Below are positions 18,060 to 26,516 of a stretch of 64,000 bases of DNA, one piece after another. Below the pieces are notes generated by a model that saw nothing but the letters and a program-made list of their open reading frames with translations, was not told the DNA's origin and did not search any database. This stretch comes from Paenibacillus silagei (GTDB lineage: Bacteria > Bacillota > Bacilli > Paenibacillales > Paenibacillaceae), in contig NZ_JAGGLV010000005.1 in assembly GCF_017874735.1 (NCBI RefSeq), positions 1 through 64,000 of the forward strand. Direction: 5' to 3'. The position numbers were made by a program, and so were the translations under genes. Every line of letters begins with the position of its first letter. Within the stretch, counting starts at the first letter, position 1.

Positions 18060-18485
18060 ATGATTAGAGCAGCAAATGTGGAGGATCGGGAGGGTATTTC
18101 CAGACTATTGACGCAGTTAGGTTATCCGGATACCGAGCTTTATATGAAAGAGAATATAGAAAGACTTCTTGCTGACCCCAATGAGGAGTTAATGGTCTAT
18201 GAGGCGGAAGGATGTGTTATCGCCTGTCTTTCCCTGCATTATATCCCGCAACTGGGCATGAGAGGAGATATCGCCTCCATTAGTTATCTGGTTGTGGACT
18301 CCTCAGCTAGAAGTAAGGGAATTGGACAGGAATTAGTGGAATCCGCTTCAGCTTCCGCCACCCGAAGAGGATGTGCCAGTATCCAGGTTCATTGCCATGC
18401 CAGAAGAATAGCGGCTCATACATTTTATGAAAGACAAGGTTTCAGGGAAGCCCCTAAGTACTTCTCAAAAAGGTTGGACCAATAA
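18060..18485 (+). CDS. GNAT acetyltransferase
   Basis: A 141-aa N-acetyltransferase with the GNAT acetyl-CoA loop SSARSKGIGQELVESASA (about residues 82-99, core pattern R/K-x2-G-I-G) and the C-terminal AAHTFYERQGFREAPKYFSKRL. The ATG at 18060 is nine bases after GGAG; an ATG nine bases earlier abuts the same site. The substrate is unknown. It faces the lipoprotein gene and shares a terminator region with it. Confidence 0.85.
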   Translation: MIRAANVEDREGISRLLTQLGYPDTELYMKENIERLLADPNEELMVYEAEGCVIACLSLHYIPQLGMRGDIASISYLVVDSSARSKGIGQELVESASASATRRGCASIQVHCHARRIAAHTFYERQGFREAPKYFSKRLDQ

Positions 18486-18496
18486 TTCAATCGGCA

Positions 18497-18533
18497 GCAA
18501 AAAGACGCCTACAGTAATGCTGTACAGCGTCTT
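18497..18533 (-). terminator. Terminator between convergent genes
   Basis: AAGACGC-c-TACAG-taatg-CTGTA-ca-GCGTCTT forms a stem. On the minus strand it is followed by TTTTT, so it ends the lipoprotein gene. The plus strand has no T-tract. Confidence 0.7.
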
Positions 18534-18572
18534 CACCTGCATCCTTTGGCGTATAACAAGTCTTGTCTCTAC

Positions 18573-19175
18573 TTATTTCACTGACGAAGTCCCTGCGCTT
18601 CCAGCACCCGGTTCCTGCTTGGCATCTGTGCCTGCATCTGATACGGTTCCCGGTACGGCTTGCTCCGGTTCAATCAATCCGGCGGCTTCTCTGGCTTCAT
18701 TCAGCTTGGAGATGCCGTAGAGCATCGCTATGTCCGCCTGCTCATTCATCGTGTTGAATTCCTCAGCGGTCACATCGGGCGATACTGCGCCCTTGGAAGC
18801 CTTCTCCTTGATCTGATAGGCACTCTGGAAAGCGATCACCGAATCTCTAAGCAGCTTCTCGATCGTATCCGGCAGGCCACCCGCAATCTTGATATCGTTC
18901 ACATGATCTGCAAGCTGAGATGCGGTATCCTGGAAGCTGTCCACAGCCTTCTCGAATTCTTTGTCTGTCGCTTGTCCGGTGGAATAAGAGGTTAGCGTGG
19001 TGTTGAAGTTCTCTAGCGAGGATTTGCCCATTTCGTCGAATTTCGACATTTCATTGTAAAAGTTCTGTACCGTCTCCTGTACCTCTTCCGGGGACGCCGG
19101 TTCAGCACTGTTATTGCCGCAGGCACTGAGTATCATGACGGCCACTAGCAGTCCTGCAAGTAAAGCTTGTCTCAT
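18573..19175 (-). CDS. Putative lipoprotein
   Basis: A 200-aa lipoprotein. The signal segment MRQALLAGLLVAVMILSAC carries lipobox LSAC. The mature part is helical (EEVQETVQNFYNEMSKFDEMGKSSLENFNTTLTSYS...) and ends in a Pro/Gly/Ala-rich tail. GGAGGG lies nine bases ahead of the ATG at 19175. No enzyme motif is visible; it probably sits on the outer face of the membrane. Confidence 0.75.
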   Translation of the reverse strand: MRQALLAGLLVAVMILSACGNNSAEPASPEEVQETVQNFYNEMSKFDEMGKSSLENFNTTLTSYSTGQATDKEFEKAVDSFQDTASQLADHVNDIKIAGGLPDTIEKLLRDSVIAFQSAYQIKEKASKGAVSPDVTAEEFNTMNEQADIAMLYGISKLNEAREAAGLIEPEQAVPGTVSDAGTDAKQEPGAGSAGTSSVK

Positions 19176-19376
19176 AGTTAATATCCCTCCACTTAACAGA
19201 ATAATATCGATTTTTGTTAAGTGCAAATGAAATTAATGTAAAATTCGGCGCAATGAAACATATGTCAGCAGTTAAGCGTATTCATAGGGAGAAACGGCGG
19301 TCCATAACCCGTTGATGACTGGCAATTCCTGTTATACTATAATGAATTCATCTGTTCAAGGAGAGGAAGATCTATC

Positions 19377-19868
19377 ATGGCTTATTGCACAGCATGTGGT
19401 GCGGAATACAAGGAAGGTGCCAAATTCTGCGGGGAATGCGGGGCAGGTACAGAAGAGGCCGGTTCTCCGGCAGCAGCACGCCGTCCGGCGGCTGGCCATA
19501 GCTCCGGTCCCGAAAAAGAATTATGGCAGGGCAAGCCTGCCGGCATCTCCGACCGTCTCAAGGGGCTGATCGGACTGAATACCACCAAGTATACGATTAC
19601 GTCCCAGCGGATTATGGTGAAAAGCGGACTGATCGGCAAGGATGTCGAAGAAATCGAGCTGCTGCGGGTGAATGATTTCTCTGTCACTCAGTCGGTTATG
19701 CAGCGTATGCTGGGTATCGGGACGCTGATCATTTTGTCGGATGATGCTTCATCTCCACAGCTCCCCTTCTATAGAATCCGTAAGGTTCAAGCTGTCAAGG
19801 ATATCCTGCGCCAAGCCGTCCGTGACGAGAAAATCGCCAACAACATCAGCTACCGCGAGCATATCTGA
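19377..19868 (+). CDS. Zinc-ribbon and bacterial PH-domain protein
   Basis: A 163-aa protein with an N-terminal zinc ribbon (YCTACGAEY...FCGECG, four Cys in residues 4-23), an Ala/Pro-rich linker, then a bacterial pleckstrin-like domain of the YdbS/bPH2 type (LWQGKPAGISDRLKGLIGLNTTKYTITSQRIMVKSGLIGKDVEEIELLRVNDFSV...). GGAGAGGAAG precedes the ATG. Such proteins are predicted to act at the membrane face, but no defined function is known. Confidence 0.8.
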   Translation: MAYCTACGAEYKEGAKFCGECGAGTEEAGSPAAARRPAAGHSSGPEKELWQGKPAGISDRLKGLIGLNTTKYTITSQRIMVKSGLIGKDVEEIELLRVNDFSVTQSVMQRMLGIGTLIILSDDASSPQLPFYRIRKVQAVKDILRQAVRDEKIANNISYREHI

Positions 19869-19885
19869 CGCTTCGTTACACTTAG

Positions 19886-21373
19886 TTATGGAAGGTAGAG
19901 GGCTCCTGCCGGAATTACGCCTTTGGCCTGGCTGGGGCTCTCCCACATCAGTACCGCCCGCGCATCCCCCTGGTTCTCATAGTACTCCACCTTCAGCTCA
20001 TGCAGCTTCCCTGCAATCAGACTCACTGTGCCTTGCCGCTCCTGCCCACTCTGCTTAATCCAGCTGTCAATAACCAGCTTCCCGTCAATCCATACCCGGA
20101 TTCCGTCATCTGAATACGAATAGATCGTGTAGGTCTCACTGTAGGCAGCGCTTATTTGGCCGCTCCAGCGTACGGAGAACAGATCTGCGTGAACGGCCGG
20201 ATCAGGCGCCGCCTGCCTCCAGGCGAAGTTAATATTGGCATCTGTCCGGGTGAGGGCAGGCGTGCCGCTAAGCGTAATATTGTTATAATACTGACCATAG
20301 AGGCCCGGCTTGGGGAGTACCCCTCCTGAAGAAGCATACGCCGCAGCCTTGGCCGAATAATCATCTCTGGAGAACACGGCACTATTCTTCATAAAAGCCT
20401 GAATTACTGCATCCTTATTGCGCTCGTACAGCATCTTGCCCCAGGTCATCTGGTAGCTCCATTTGTTCTGCGTGCCTGCCAGCACAGCTGGCGGAGGAAG
20501 CTCCCCGTTCTCGCCGATGGCAATCAGCTTGCCGCGCCCCAGGTCCCAGAGCGTATCATGATGGCTTACCTTGTAATCCCCCTCGAAAATATCCGCTGCC
20601 AGCACATCCACTCTGCCGCTGCCCGGATAATACTTCGCCGGCTCCTCACTATTCTTGTTCTTGGCATTCGGACTCCACACCCACAGCAGATTGTGCAGCT
20701 GATGATAGACGGTGTACCGCTGGAACATGATCTCCCAGAGGGTGACGAAGGAGGACTTTTGCCCCCACCAGAACCAGCCGCCGTTCATCTCGTGGTAGGG
20801 TCTCCAGAGTACGGGAACACCGGCGTCATTGAGCTTTTTCAGGAAAACAGCTACCTTATCCAGCTCAGCAATCATTGCCGTATACTCTGGCGTTCCCGGT
20901 GTGATGTACTTGCTGAAATTAGCTTCGCTGAGGCTCATGGAGACATTCGTCCAGGCTGGAGCGCTGCCCGGCAGGTTGGCATGATAGGTCATCGCTACGA
21001 TCCCCCCGGCCTTGTGCCAGCGGATCGCACTGTCGGTTACGCCCTGCCGCTGGCTGCTGATGAGCTTCTCCGTCTGGTTGCTGATCGGCCCCATCTCATA
21101 GCCGTGCAGTCCGGCATAGCCGCCAGCCGTATTCTTAAGCTTGTTGTTGATATCATCCGGGCTCTCCAGGTAATCATGCTGACCGCTGATCATTCCCTGG
21201 CCCTGCAGCCAGTACAGCGTCTCCAGCAGCTTCCGTGCAGGCGCCCCCAGCTCCGCGTCAGCGGGAGACATCTGTATTTTGCGAAAAGCCGCTTGCCACT
21301 GCACATCACCTATCAGCCGTGAGGCTGAATCCAGCAGGTCCCTGAGGTTGCGCTGTTCCACATTTTCCACCAT
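19886..21373 (-). CDS. GH26 beta-mannanase with C-terminal PA14 domain
   Basis: Glycoside hydrolase family 26 enzyme of 495 aa. Residues 35-360 form the catalytic barrel: WRPYHEMNGGWFWWG holds the acid/base E195, and IAIGENGEL holds the nucleophile E288. Residues 365-495 are a PA14 domain (LYGQYYNN...SYSDDGIRVWIDGKLVIDSW...HELKVEYYENQGDARAVLMWES), a carbohydrate-binding module. The start at 21373 follows AAGGAAAAGG. No signal peptide is found, although the enzyme should act on external mannan; a true start further upstream would not add one. Either it is released by lysis or uses an unusual export route. Confidence 0.85.
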   Translation of the reverse strand: MVENVEQRNLRDLLDSASRLIGDVQWQAAFRKIQMSPADAELGAPARKLLETLYWLQGQGMISGQHDYLESPDDINNKLKNTAGGYAGLHGYEMGPISNQTEKLISSQRQGVTDSAIRWHKAGGIVAMTYHANLPGSAPAWTNVSMSLSEANFSKYITPGTPEYTAMIAELDKVAVFLKKLNDAGVPVLWRPYHEMNGGWFWWGQKSSFVTLWEIMFQRYTVYHQLHNLLWVWSPNAKNKNSEEPAKYYPGSGRVDVLAADIFEGDYKVSHHDTLWDLGRGKLIAIGENGELPPPAVLAGTQNKWSYQMTWGKMLYERNKDAVIQAFMKNSAVFSRDDYSAKAAAYASSGGVLPKPGLYGQYYNNITLSGTPALTRTDANINFAWRQAAPDPAVHADLFSVRWSGQISAAYSETYTIYSYSDDGIRVWIDGKLVIDSWIKQSGQERQGTVSLIAGKLHELKVEYYENQGDARAVLMWESPSQAKGVIPAGALYLP

Positions 21374-21523
21374 CCTTTTCCTTGTGTTTGTACATATTAT
21401 GACGAATTGTGGAACTTCAGCACGGCAAATACACAGAATTAGGGCTGTCACAATCCGTTATTCTTACGCTATACTATTCAGGGCACAGGCATTATACCCA
21501 TACCCACATCCAAAGGAGCAGAT

Positions 21524-21964
21524 ATGAAAGCCAAAAAGTCCATCATCAGTCTCATCATTATCGCCCTGCTCAGTCTTGCCGCCTACCTGCTGGAGGAGAA
21601 CGGGCAATGGCTGCCGCAGACCCCTTCTGCGAATCCTTCGGAGGTCGTGAAGCTGAAGTTCCCGGCAGACCGCTACCCGGAGACCGCGAGGCACATCCAG
21701 AAGGCCATCCGCAAGGGAGAGTCGGCCATCTGCACGATCAACCGCAAGGAGGCGGAGGAGAACCGCAAGGCGTCTCTGAAGGGAGTCCCCACGAAGAAAG
21801 GCTATGACCGGGATGAATGGCCGATGGCCATGTGTGATGAAGGCGGAGCCGGGGCACATATTGAGTACATAACACCCAGTGATAACCGCGGAGCGGGAAG
21901 CTGGGTCGGCAATCAGCTGGAGGCGTTCGCAGACGGTACGCGTGTGGAGTTTATTTTCAAATAA
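21524..21964 (+). CDS. NucB-like secreted DNase
   Basis: Sporulation-type extracellular DNase of the NucA/NucB family, 146 aa. An N-terminal hydrophobic segment ([19 protein letters not shown]) acts as signal or anchor. The nuclease core holds the conserved [17 protein letters not shown] and [18 protein letters not shown] motifs (about residues 88-132). An AAAGGAG site precedes the ATG. In B. subtilis, NucB degrades DNA during sporulation and biofilm turnover; a similar role is inferred. Confidence 0.9.
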   Translation: MKAKKSIISLIIIALLSLAAYLLEENGQWLPQTPSANPSEVVKLKFPADRYPETARHIQKAIRKGESAICTINRKEAEENRKASLKGVPTKKGYDRDEWPMAMCDEGGAGAHIEYITPSDNRGAGSWVGNQLEAFADGTRVEFIFK

Positions 21965-22050
21965 GCCGGCCTGTGGGGGATGTTGTTCAATTTCACTGCG
22001 ATAAAGCGTAGAATGAAATGGGATAATATAACTTAGATGGAGAGCCGGAA

Positions 22051-22239
22051 GTGTTCTATATCTGTTATCGGGGCAAACGGCTGTACGGCCCTATGTCCGA
22101 AGCTGAAGCCTTACAGGAATGGTTCGCGCTTGCAGGAACAGTCAAGGAGCTCTATATTATTGAAACCGATGCAGCTACAGGCAGAATCAAACGCCAGATC
22201 GGGCCAACGGTCCGTGCTCATAAGAAGAAAAAGAAATAG
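22051..22239 (+). CDS. Small basic hypothetical protein
   Basis: A 62-aa protein starting at GTG 22051 with GGAGAG seven bases ahead. It begins MFYICYRGKRLYGPMSEAEALQEWF and ends in five Lys. I do not recognise it. Its Lys-rich 3' end also provides the A-tract that becomes the U-tract of a terminator on the opposite strand. Confidence 0.5.
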   Translation: MFYICYRGKRLYGPMSEAEALQEWFALAGTVKELYIIETDAATGRIKRQIGPTVRAHKKKKK

Positions 22240-22267
22240 CCCTATCCGGCACAGGCCGGACAGGGCT
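22222..22267 (-). terminator. Terminator of the YjcZ-like gene
   Basis: AGCCCT-TCCGGC...GCCGGA-AGGGCT forms a long stem. On the minus strand it is followed by ATTTCTTTTTCTTC, which is the complement of the Lys codons that end the convergent plus-strand gene. Confidence 0.7.
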
Positions 22268-22286
22268 ACACTGGCTATAGGCGGTT

Positions 22287-22442
22287 CTAGAACAAACAGG
22301 CTTTAGTGATGATAACCAGCAGAATGAACAGAACCAGAATGGCACCTGTCGAAGTCCAAGGGCTTACTACCGGAACGATTGGAGGTCCCTGATTCACTCC
22401 ACCTACGTTATTTCCACAACCGCAACCATACTCTGCTCCCAT
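22287..22442 (-). CDS. YjcZ-like small sporulation membrane protein
   Basis: A 51-aa protein: a Gly/Cys-rich head (MGAEYGCGCGNNVGGVNQGPP) and one C-terminal transmembrane segment (STGAILVLFILLVIITKACLF). The head-plus-LVLFILLVII pattern is that of YjcZ-type proteins found in Bacillus and Paenibacillus spores. GAGGAGGA lies eight bases before the ATG at 22442. A longer upstream frame lacks a ribosome site. Confidence 0.7.
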   Translation of the reverse strand: MGAEYGCGCGNNVGGVNQGPPIVPVVSPWTSTGAILVLFILLVIITKACLF

Positions 22443-22611
22443 AATTAATTCCTCCTCTTGAATATTGAATACAGCACAGAATATGTGGAATTCCGCCCCG
22501 TTGCATGGGCCAATTGGCAAAGAAATGCCTTTCACCTAACGGACAGGCGTCCAGTAGTCGATATAGAGTATGAAGCAATAACTTAACAACAAATGAAGGG
22601 AGGAATGCCGG

Positions 22612-22788
22612 ATGGATATTGCTGCATTATCCGTAGTGATGAGCCAGTCATCCTTACAGCAGGCCGCAGGGCTGCAGGTGATGAGCCTTGCCAAGGAGCA
22701 GGCACAGAGCAGCGCCCAAGATATGGTTCAGATGCTGAGTCAGGCCACGCACCCCACCTTGGGAAAAACACTTGATATTCGGGCGTAA
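22612..22788 (+). CDS. YjfB-family small protein
   Basis: A 58-aa protein (MDIAALSVVMSQSSLQQAAG...THPTLGKTLDIRA) matching the YjfB family of short helical proteins, sometimes called putative motility proteins, found in flagellated Bacillota. GGGAGGA precedes the ATG. Function is not established. Confidence 0.75.
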   Translation: MDIAALSVVMSQSSLQQAAGLQVMSLAKEQAQSSAQDMVQMLSQATHPTLGKTLDIRA

Positions 22789-22864
22789 TTCCTTTATGCT
22801 TACATACATAGGAACACCCGTTCCATATTTCAGCCGTTGAAGAGTACGCGCTGAACTGCTGCTT

Positions 22865-22886
22865 AGCCCTTAAGGGCTTTTCTTTT
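22865..22886 (+). terminator. Terminator of the YjfB-like gene
   Basis: AGCCCTTAAGGGCT followed by TTTCTTTT, 77 bases past the stop codon. Confidence 0.7.
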
Positions 22887-22931
22887 GGCCAATAACACGA
22901 ACATACGATCTTATATATGGGGTGATTGATT

Positions 22932-23474
22932 ATGCAAGGCTATTATCAGATGACCGCTTTGGAGAAATGGACAGAGGATCTATACCAGCGCATTGGCGTC
23001 CGCAAGCCGGCCGATATCTCCATTGATTACATAGCGAAGCAGCTCAATATCTGGGTACACTATCTGGATGTCAGAAGCAAGGCGATTGAGGCTGCGGCCG
23101 GAATGTACAGTATGTTCATCGACAACCGCCTCCCTCCCGAGCTGCAGCGGCTGGAATTCCTCCACGAGCTCTGTCATTTGCTGCGGCATGCCGGCAAGTC
23201 TACGCTTATGCCCGGAGTGTTCACGCAGGCGCAGAGAGATGAATCCGACCGGTTCATTCTGTATGCCTCCATGCCCTATAGTATGATCTCCGCGAATACG
23301 CTGCCCGAGCTTCGTGAGGATGCCGTTGCCGAGCTGGCTGTAGCGTTCCAGGTTCCCGTTCCCCTCGCGCTGCAGCGGATCGACCAGATCCAGAGACGGA
23401 TTTTCCAGGGGCAATTAATGGCTGTTATGGAACGTAACGAAGACAGAAATATCATCCACAGACATATTCGCTAA
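22932..23474 (+). CDS. ImmA/IrrE-type metallopeptidase
   Basis: A 180-aa zinc peptidase of the ImmA/IrrE (COG2856) type. The zinc motif is HELCH near residue 77 in LEFLHELCHLLRH, and an alanine-rich EDAVAELAVAFQVP helix follows. In mobile elements ImmA cleaves an ImmR repressor; no XRE repressor adjoins this gene, so its target is unknown. GGGGTGA ends six bases before the ATG at 22932. Confidence 0.85.
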   Translation: MQGYYQMTALEKWTEDLYQRIGVRKPADISIDYIAKQLNIWVHYLDVRSKAIEAAAGMYSMFIDNRLPPELQRLEFLHELCHLLRHAGKSTLMPGVFTQAQRDESDRFILYASMPYSMISANTLPELREDAVAELAVAFQVPVPLALQRIDQIQRRIFQGQLMAVMERNEDRNIIHRHIR

Positions 23475-23566
23475 GCGCTGCGGGGATAATACGCTATAGA
23501 CCCGGAGGGCGGAGATTCCCCTCTATAACAGGGTTAGATTCTACTGTAAAGGGGATCAAGATTAAC

Positions 23567-23731
23567 GTGGAAGCCTTGAAAGTCATTCAATTATTGCTGA
23601 CTCACCCTGAATATAGCGTGGATGCCGTTCATCCTGAAATTCCGGATTTTGTGGGTATCGAGACGATTGAAGTGGACCACGTTACCCAGACCTTCTCCAT
23701 CCTGCTGCAGGAGCCTAAGGAATACGGCTGA
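23567..23731 (+). CDS. Small hypothetical protein
   Basis: A 54-aa acidic protein (VEALKVIQLLLTHPEYSVDAVHP...) read from GTG 23567 with AAAGGGG about ten bases ahead. Even amino acid use and conserved-looking phrasing suggest it is real, but I do not recognise it. It ends 10 bases before the uppP stop codon on the opposite strand. Confidence 0.5.
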   Translation: MEALKVIQLLLTHPEYSVDAVHPEIPDFVGIETIEVDHVTQTFSILLQEPKEYG

Positions 23732-23741
23732 GAGCAGGATT

Positions 23742-24545
23742 TTACAGTATAACAATTACATAGAACAGCCCCGCTAACACGAACCGGTACAGCGCGAACC
23801 ACTCCAGGCGGAGCCGCTTGATCAGCTTGATGAACGTGACTACTGCAATCATGGCTACGAGGAAGGACGTCACGAATCCGATCAGCATCAGGGTCAGCGT
23901 ATCTGAATTGAGTAGATCCCTGCTGTCATACAGGTCCAGGAGGCTTGCTCCGAACATCACCGGCACGGAGATCAGGAAGGTGAAGTCCGCAGCGGCTTTC
24001 TGGCTGGTTCCCAGCAGCAGACCGCCTGAGATCGTCGAACCGGATCTGGAGAACCCGGGCCACAGTGCCAGACACTGGAACAGCCCGATGCCGAAGGCTT
24101 GTGTATAATTAAGACCGTCAACCGTCTCTGACGTTACGGATCTCCTGCTGCGTGTAGCGAGGATCATCAATAGGCCACCGGCAATCAGACCAATAAGAAC
24201 CGGCTTGGGGCCGAATAACTGGCTCTTGATCGTGTCTTTGAAGAGCAGATACACCACTAGTGCCGGAACCATAGCCAGGAGCATGTGGATGGCGTTCAGC
24301 CCCTTGCCCTTGGAGAAGTCCAGCTTCAGCATATTCATCCCGATGTTCATATACTTCTTCCAATATAGCAGCAGCACGGCCATTACCGCACCTAGCTGGA
24401 TCACGATTTTGAAGGTAACCGCAGCCTCCCCCTCGAACTCCAGCAAATCCCCTGCCAGGATAAGGTGCCCGGTAGACGAGACCGGCAAGAATTCAGTCAA
24501 CCCCTCAATAATCCCTAATATAATTGCTTTGATAGCTTCAGTCAT
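23742..24545 (-). CDS. uppP: Undecaprenyl-diphosphatase
   Basis: Integral membrane enzyme (BacA type, 267 aa) that dephosphorylates undecaprenyl diphosphate to recycle the lipid carrier of cell-wall synthesis; its copy number affects bacitracin tolerance. The two active-site motifs are EGLTEFLPVSSTGHLIL (residues 15-31) and PGFSRSGSTISGGLLLG (about 160-176). Eight hydrophobic segments are visible. It is a single gene with its own upstream region holding two palindromes. Confidence 0.96.
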   Translation of the reverse strand: MTEAIKAIILGIIEGLTEFLPVSSTGHLILAGDLLEFEGEAAVTFKIVIQLGAVMAVLLLYWKKYMNIGMNMLKLDFSKGKGLNAIHMLLAMVPALVVYLLFKDTIKSQLFGPKPVLIGLIAGGLLMILATRSRRSVTSETVDGLNYTQAFGIGLFQCLALWPGFSRSGSTISGGLLLGTSQKAAADFTFLISVPVMFGASLLDLYDSRDLLNSDTLTLMLIGFVTSFLVAMIAVVTFIKLIKRLRLEWFALYRFVLAGLFYVIVIL

Positions 24546-24643
24546 TGGTGAATAGCCCCTCTCGGAAGTGAATCAATATATTTCCAGTATAAGAGGCTAA
24601 GATAGAATTCCCCATCGAATGAGCTAACAATATGGGAGTTGGT

Positions 24644-24679
24644 GTGACAACAATGTCACGTGGTTTATTGTGATCACAA
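24644..24679. promoter_or_regulatory. Two palindromes upstream of uppP
   Basis: GTGACA-acaa-TGTCAC (24644-24659) and the perfect TTGTGATCACAA (24668-24679) lie about 100 bases upstream of uppP. They may be operators; the second also borders the terminator of the collagen-like gene. Confidence 0.35.
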
Positions 24680-24703
24680 AAAAGCCACCAAGCTACTGGT
24701 GGC
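24678..24703 (-). terminator. Terminator of the collagen-like gene
   Basis: On the minus strand GCCACCA-gtagct-TGGTGGC is followed by TTTTTTG. It lies 37 bases past the stop of the collagen-like gene. Confidence 0.8.
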
Positions 24704-24739
24704 AAAATTTTATTATGCTCTATTCGTTTAAAATAGCCG

Positions 24740-25771
24740 CTACGCTAATTGTGTAATAACAAGATGTGCTGAAACGGGTCTTGTTCCTCCTGCAAGAGGA
24801 GTAATCGTAAGTGCAGTGGAGTTTCCGGCAGGATTACGAACGGTTAGAATACTGTTAATGACCGTTGTTTGCACAATAGCCATTTCTACGATTTGTGAGG
24901 TACCTGTTGCCCGCCCCACTACGGTATAAGCGAGATCTGCACCATTTAAAGTCAAGATTAGTTGTCCGGCTTCGGTCACGCTAACCTGAAACAGCACCTG
25001 ATACGTCCCAATGGCCGCTAAATTAAAAGAACTCGGCCCGGTCCGGGCAATCGTTGTTCCGCTGGTAGGGCCATCTTGTGGAAAGCTAACATCTGTGCCC
25101 GGCGCTACCGTTGCTGCATTATCAGGAGGCATCAGAGCAAAGAAATCAGCAAATCCTAATACTCCTCCCGCCGTTCCTGTTGCCCCGGTTGCTCCTGTGG
25201 CCCCGGTCGCTCCTGTGGCTCCTGCAGCTCCTGCGGCTCCGGCTGGCCCAGTGGCTCCTGTGGCTCCAGCCGGCCCTGCAGCCCCTGCCGCTCCGGCCGG
25301 CCCAGTAGCTCCGGCAATGCCTTGTGGCCCAATCGCTCCCGCCGGACCAGGTTCACCCTGCGGGCCCTGGGGACCTATGAGGCCCTGTGCTCCCGGAATT
25401 CCCTGCGCCCCTTGCGGGCCAACGGGCCCCGCTGCTCCCTGGGGGCCTATCGCTCCGGATGGCCCGGGCACACCTTGGGGGCCTTGGGGCCCTGGAGGGC
25501 CACCGGCAGGTCCCTGAGGACCTGCTGTTCCCTGGGGGCCTCTTGCCCCCGGGATTCCCGGTATGCCTGGGGAGCCCTGTGCTCCTTGGGGCCCTGTGGG
25601 ACCAATGACGGTAGGTGTAGTGACATTGACTTCAGGCGGTGGACAGGTTACTTTAACCACCTTTTTAATCACTTTTTTAACAACTTTCCGATGTTCTTTT
25701 CTTTTTCTTTTTGAAGGAACAAGGGTGACGATTTTTTTAGGATGACATTTTTTATCGTCTGGACAACTCAA
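24740..25771 (-). CDS. Collagen-like exosporium-type protein
   Basis: A 343-aa BclA-like protein, probably a spore surface filament. Residues 1-55 are Lys/Arg-rich with Cys pairs ([12 protein letters not shown]...). Residues 60-210 hold about 50 Gly-X-Y triplets, first GPQ/GIP type and then GAT/GAA repeats. Residues 211-343 ([29 protein letters not shown]...[10 protein letters not shown]) form a BclA C-terminal, TNF-like domain. The start is TTG at 25771 with GGGAGGTG ahead; ATGs further up lack a site. The triplet array is a likely site of strain-to-strain length change. No BclA-type N-terminal exosporium leader is obvious. Confidence 0.85.
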   Translation of the reverse strand: MSCPDDKKCHPKKIVTLVPSKRKRKEHRKVVKKVIKKVVKVTCPPPEVNVTTPTVIGPTGPQGAQGSPGIPGIPGARGPQGTAGPQGPAGGPPGPQGPQGVPGPSGAIGPQGAAGPVGPQGAQGIPGAQGLIGPQGPQGEPGPAGAIGPQGIAGATGPAGAAGAAGPAGATGATGPAGAAGAAGATGATGATGATGATGTAGGVLGFADFFALMPPDNAATVAPGTDVSFPQDGPTSGTTIARTGPSSFNLAAIGTYQVLFQVSVTEAGQLILTLNGADLAYTVVGRATGTSQIVEMAIVQTTVINSILTVRNPAGNSTALTITPLAGGTRPVSAHLVITQLA

Positions 25772-25868
25772 TACGGACACCTCCCTAATAAGATAGTGTA
25801 GTGTACGCATTACATCCGATTTAGAAATGGACGAACAACTAGTTTTTACTAGTCAGCAACCTAATTCC

Positions 25869-25902
25869 AAAAAAACGGGCGTTAGCCATAGTAGTTACGC
25901 CC
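25869..25902 (-). terminator. Hairpin with T-tract in gene-free space
   Basis: Read on the minus strand, GGGCGT...ACGCCC is followed by GTTTTTTT. No gene is seen on the minus strand upstream of it. Together with the plus-strand hairpin at 25980 it is the only structure in the 346-base gap 25772-26118. Confidence 0.5.
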
Positions 25903-25979
25903 TTGAATACATCACAATGTCCCACACCAAATTTTATTATTTTTCGTATTTTAGGATTGGACAACTGATACTTCCCTGT

Positions 25980-26012
25980 CAGATCCGAATTTCTAATTCG
26001 GGTCTGTTTTTT
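25980..26012 (+). terminator. Hairpin with T-tract in gene-free space
   Basis: CAGATCCGAATT-tct-AATTCGGGTCTG followed by TTTTTT is a strong terminator without an obvious gene ahead. A short untranslated RNA from the plus strand could end here. Confidence 0.55.
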
Positions 26013-26118
26013 GGTTATACTCCTTCAAACTCATGCTACATCAATTAAGCTGACGTTATAAAAGATGTGCAACTTCAGATGCACAATTCACGTAAAACTG
26101 ATAAAGGAGTTGGTAAAA

Positions 26119-26319
26119 ATGGTTGTCTTTGCTATTCTATTTGTACTGATTGCAATCCTGAATATCTTCTTCCCGGCCATGGGCTGGTATATGCGTTATG
26201 GTTGGATGGTAAAGGGCGATTCCGAACCAAGTGAGGCTTATCTCATGATGAGCAGAATAAGCAGCGTTATTGTACTTATAATCTTTTTCTTGTTCTTTTT
26301 GCCTTCTATGTTTGGTTAG
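26119..26319 (+). CDS. DUF6199-type small membrane protein
   Basis: A 66-aa protein with two transmembrane helices (VFAILFVLIAILNIFFPAMGWY and SSVIVLIIFFLFFLP) joined by a polar loop with WMVKGDSEPSEAYLMMSRI, a pattern I associate with DUF6199. AAAGGAG lies nine bases before the ATG. Function unknown. Confidence 0.7.
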   Translation: MVVFAILFVLIAILNIFFPAMGWYMRYGWMVKGDSEPSEAYLMMSRISSVIVLIIFFLFFLPSMFG

Positions 26320-26338
26320 GGGTGTACGTTAACAATAA

Positions 26339-26384
26339 AACAGGAGCTGCTGGCGCTTCCCTGCCAACCACTCCTGTTTTTATT
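26339..26384 (+). terminator. Terminator with sequence shared with 28642-28672
   Basis: ACAGGAG...CTCCTGT followed by TTTTATTTT ends the DUF6199 gene. The loop contains GCTGGCGCTTCCCTGCCAAC, which recurs exactly in the terminator at 28642-28672. Confidence 0.8.
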
Positions 26385-26516
26385 TTCATTTAAAATTTTC
26401 AGCCCTGTTAAGGAATAGCAATGAGCGCATGGGGAAGGCCAGACGATTGCCGATACAATAATATTTTCAACGGTTCCGTGGATAACTATAAAATAATGTA
26501 TTGGAAAGGTAAAATA

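Noticed and set aside
22926..23474. ImmA-like peptidase considered as part of an ICE regulatory pair
   Set aside because: No XRE repressor or transfer genes lie next to it.
25827..26048. 73-codon plus-strand frame
   Set aside because: It passes through two terminator hairpins and has no ribosome site; amino acid use is not protein-like.
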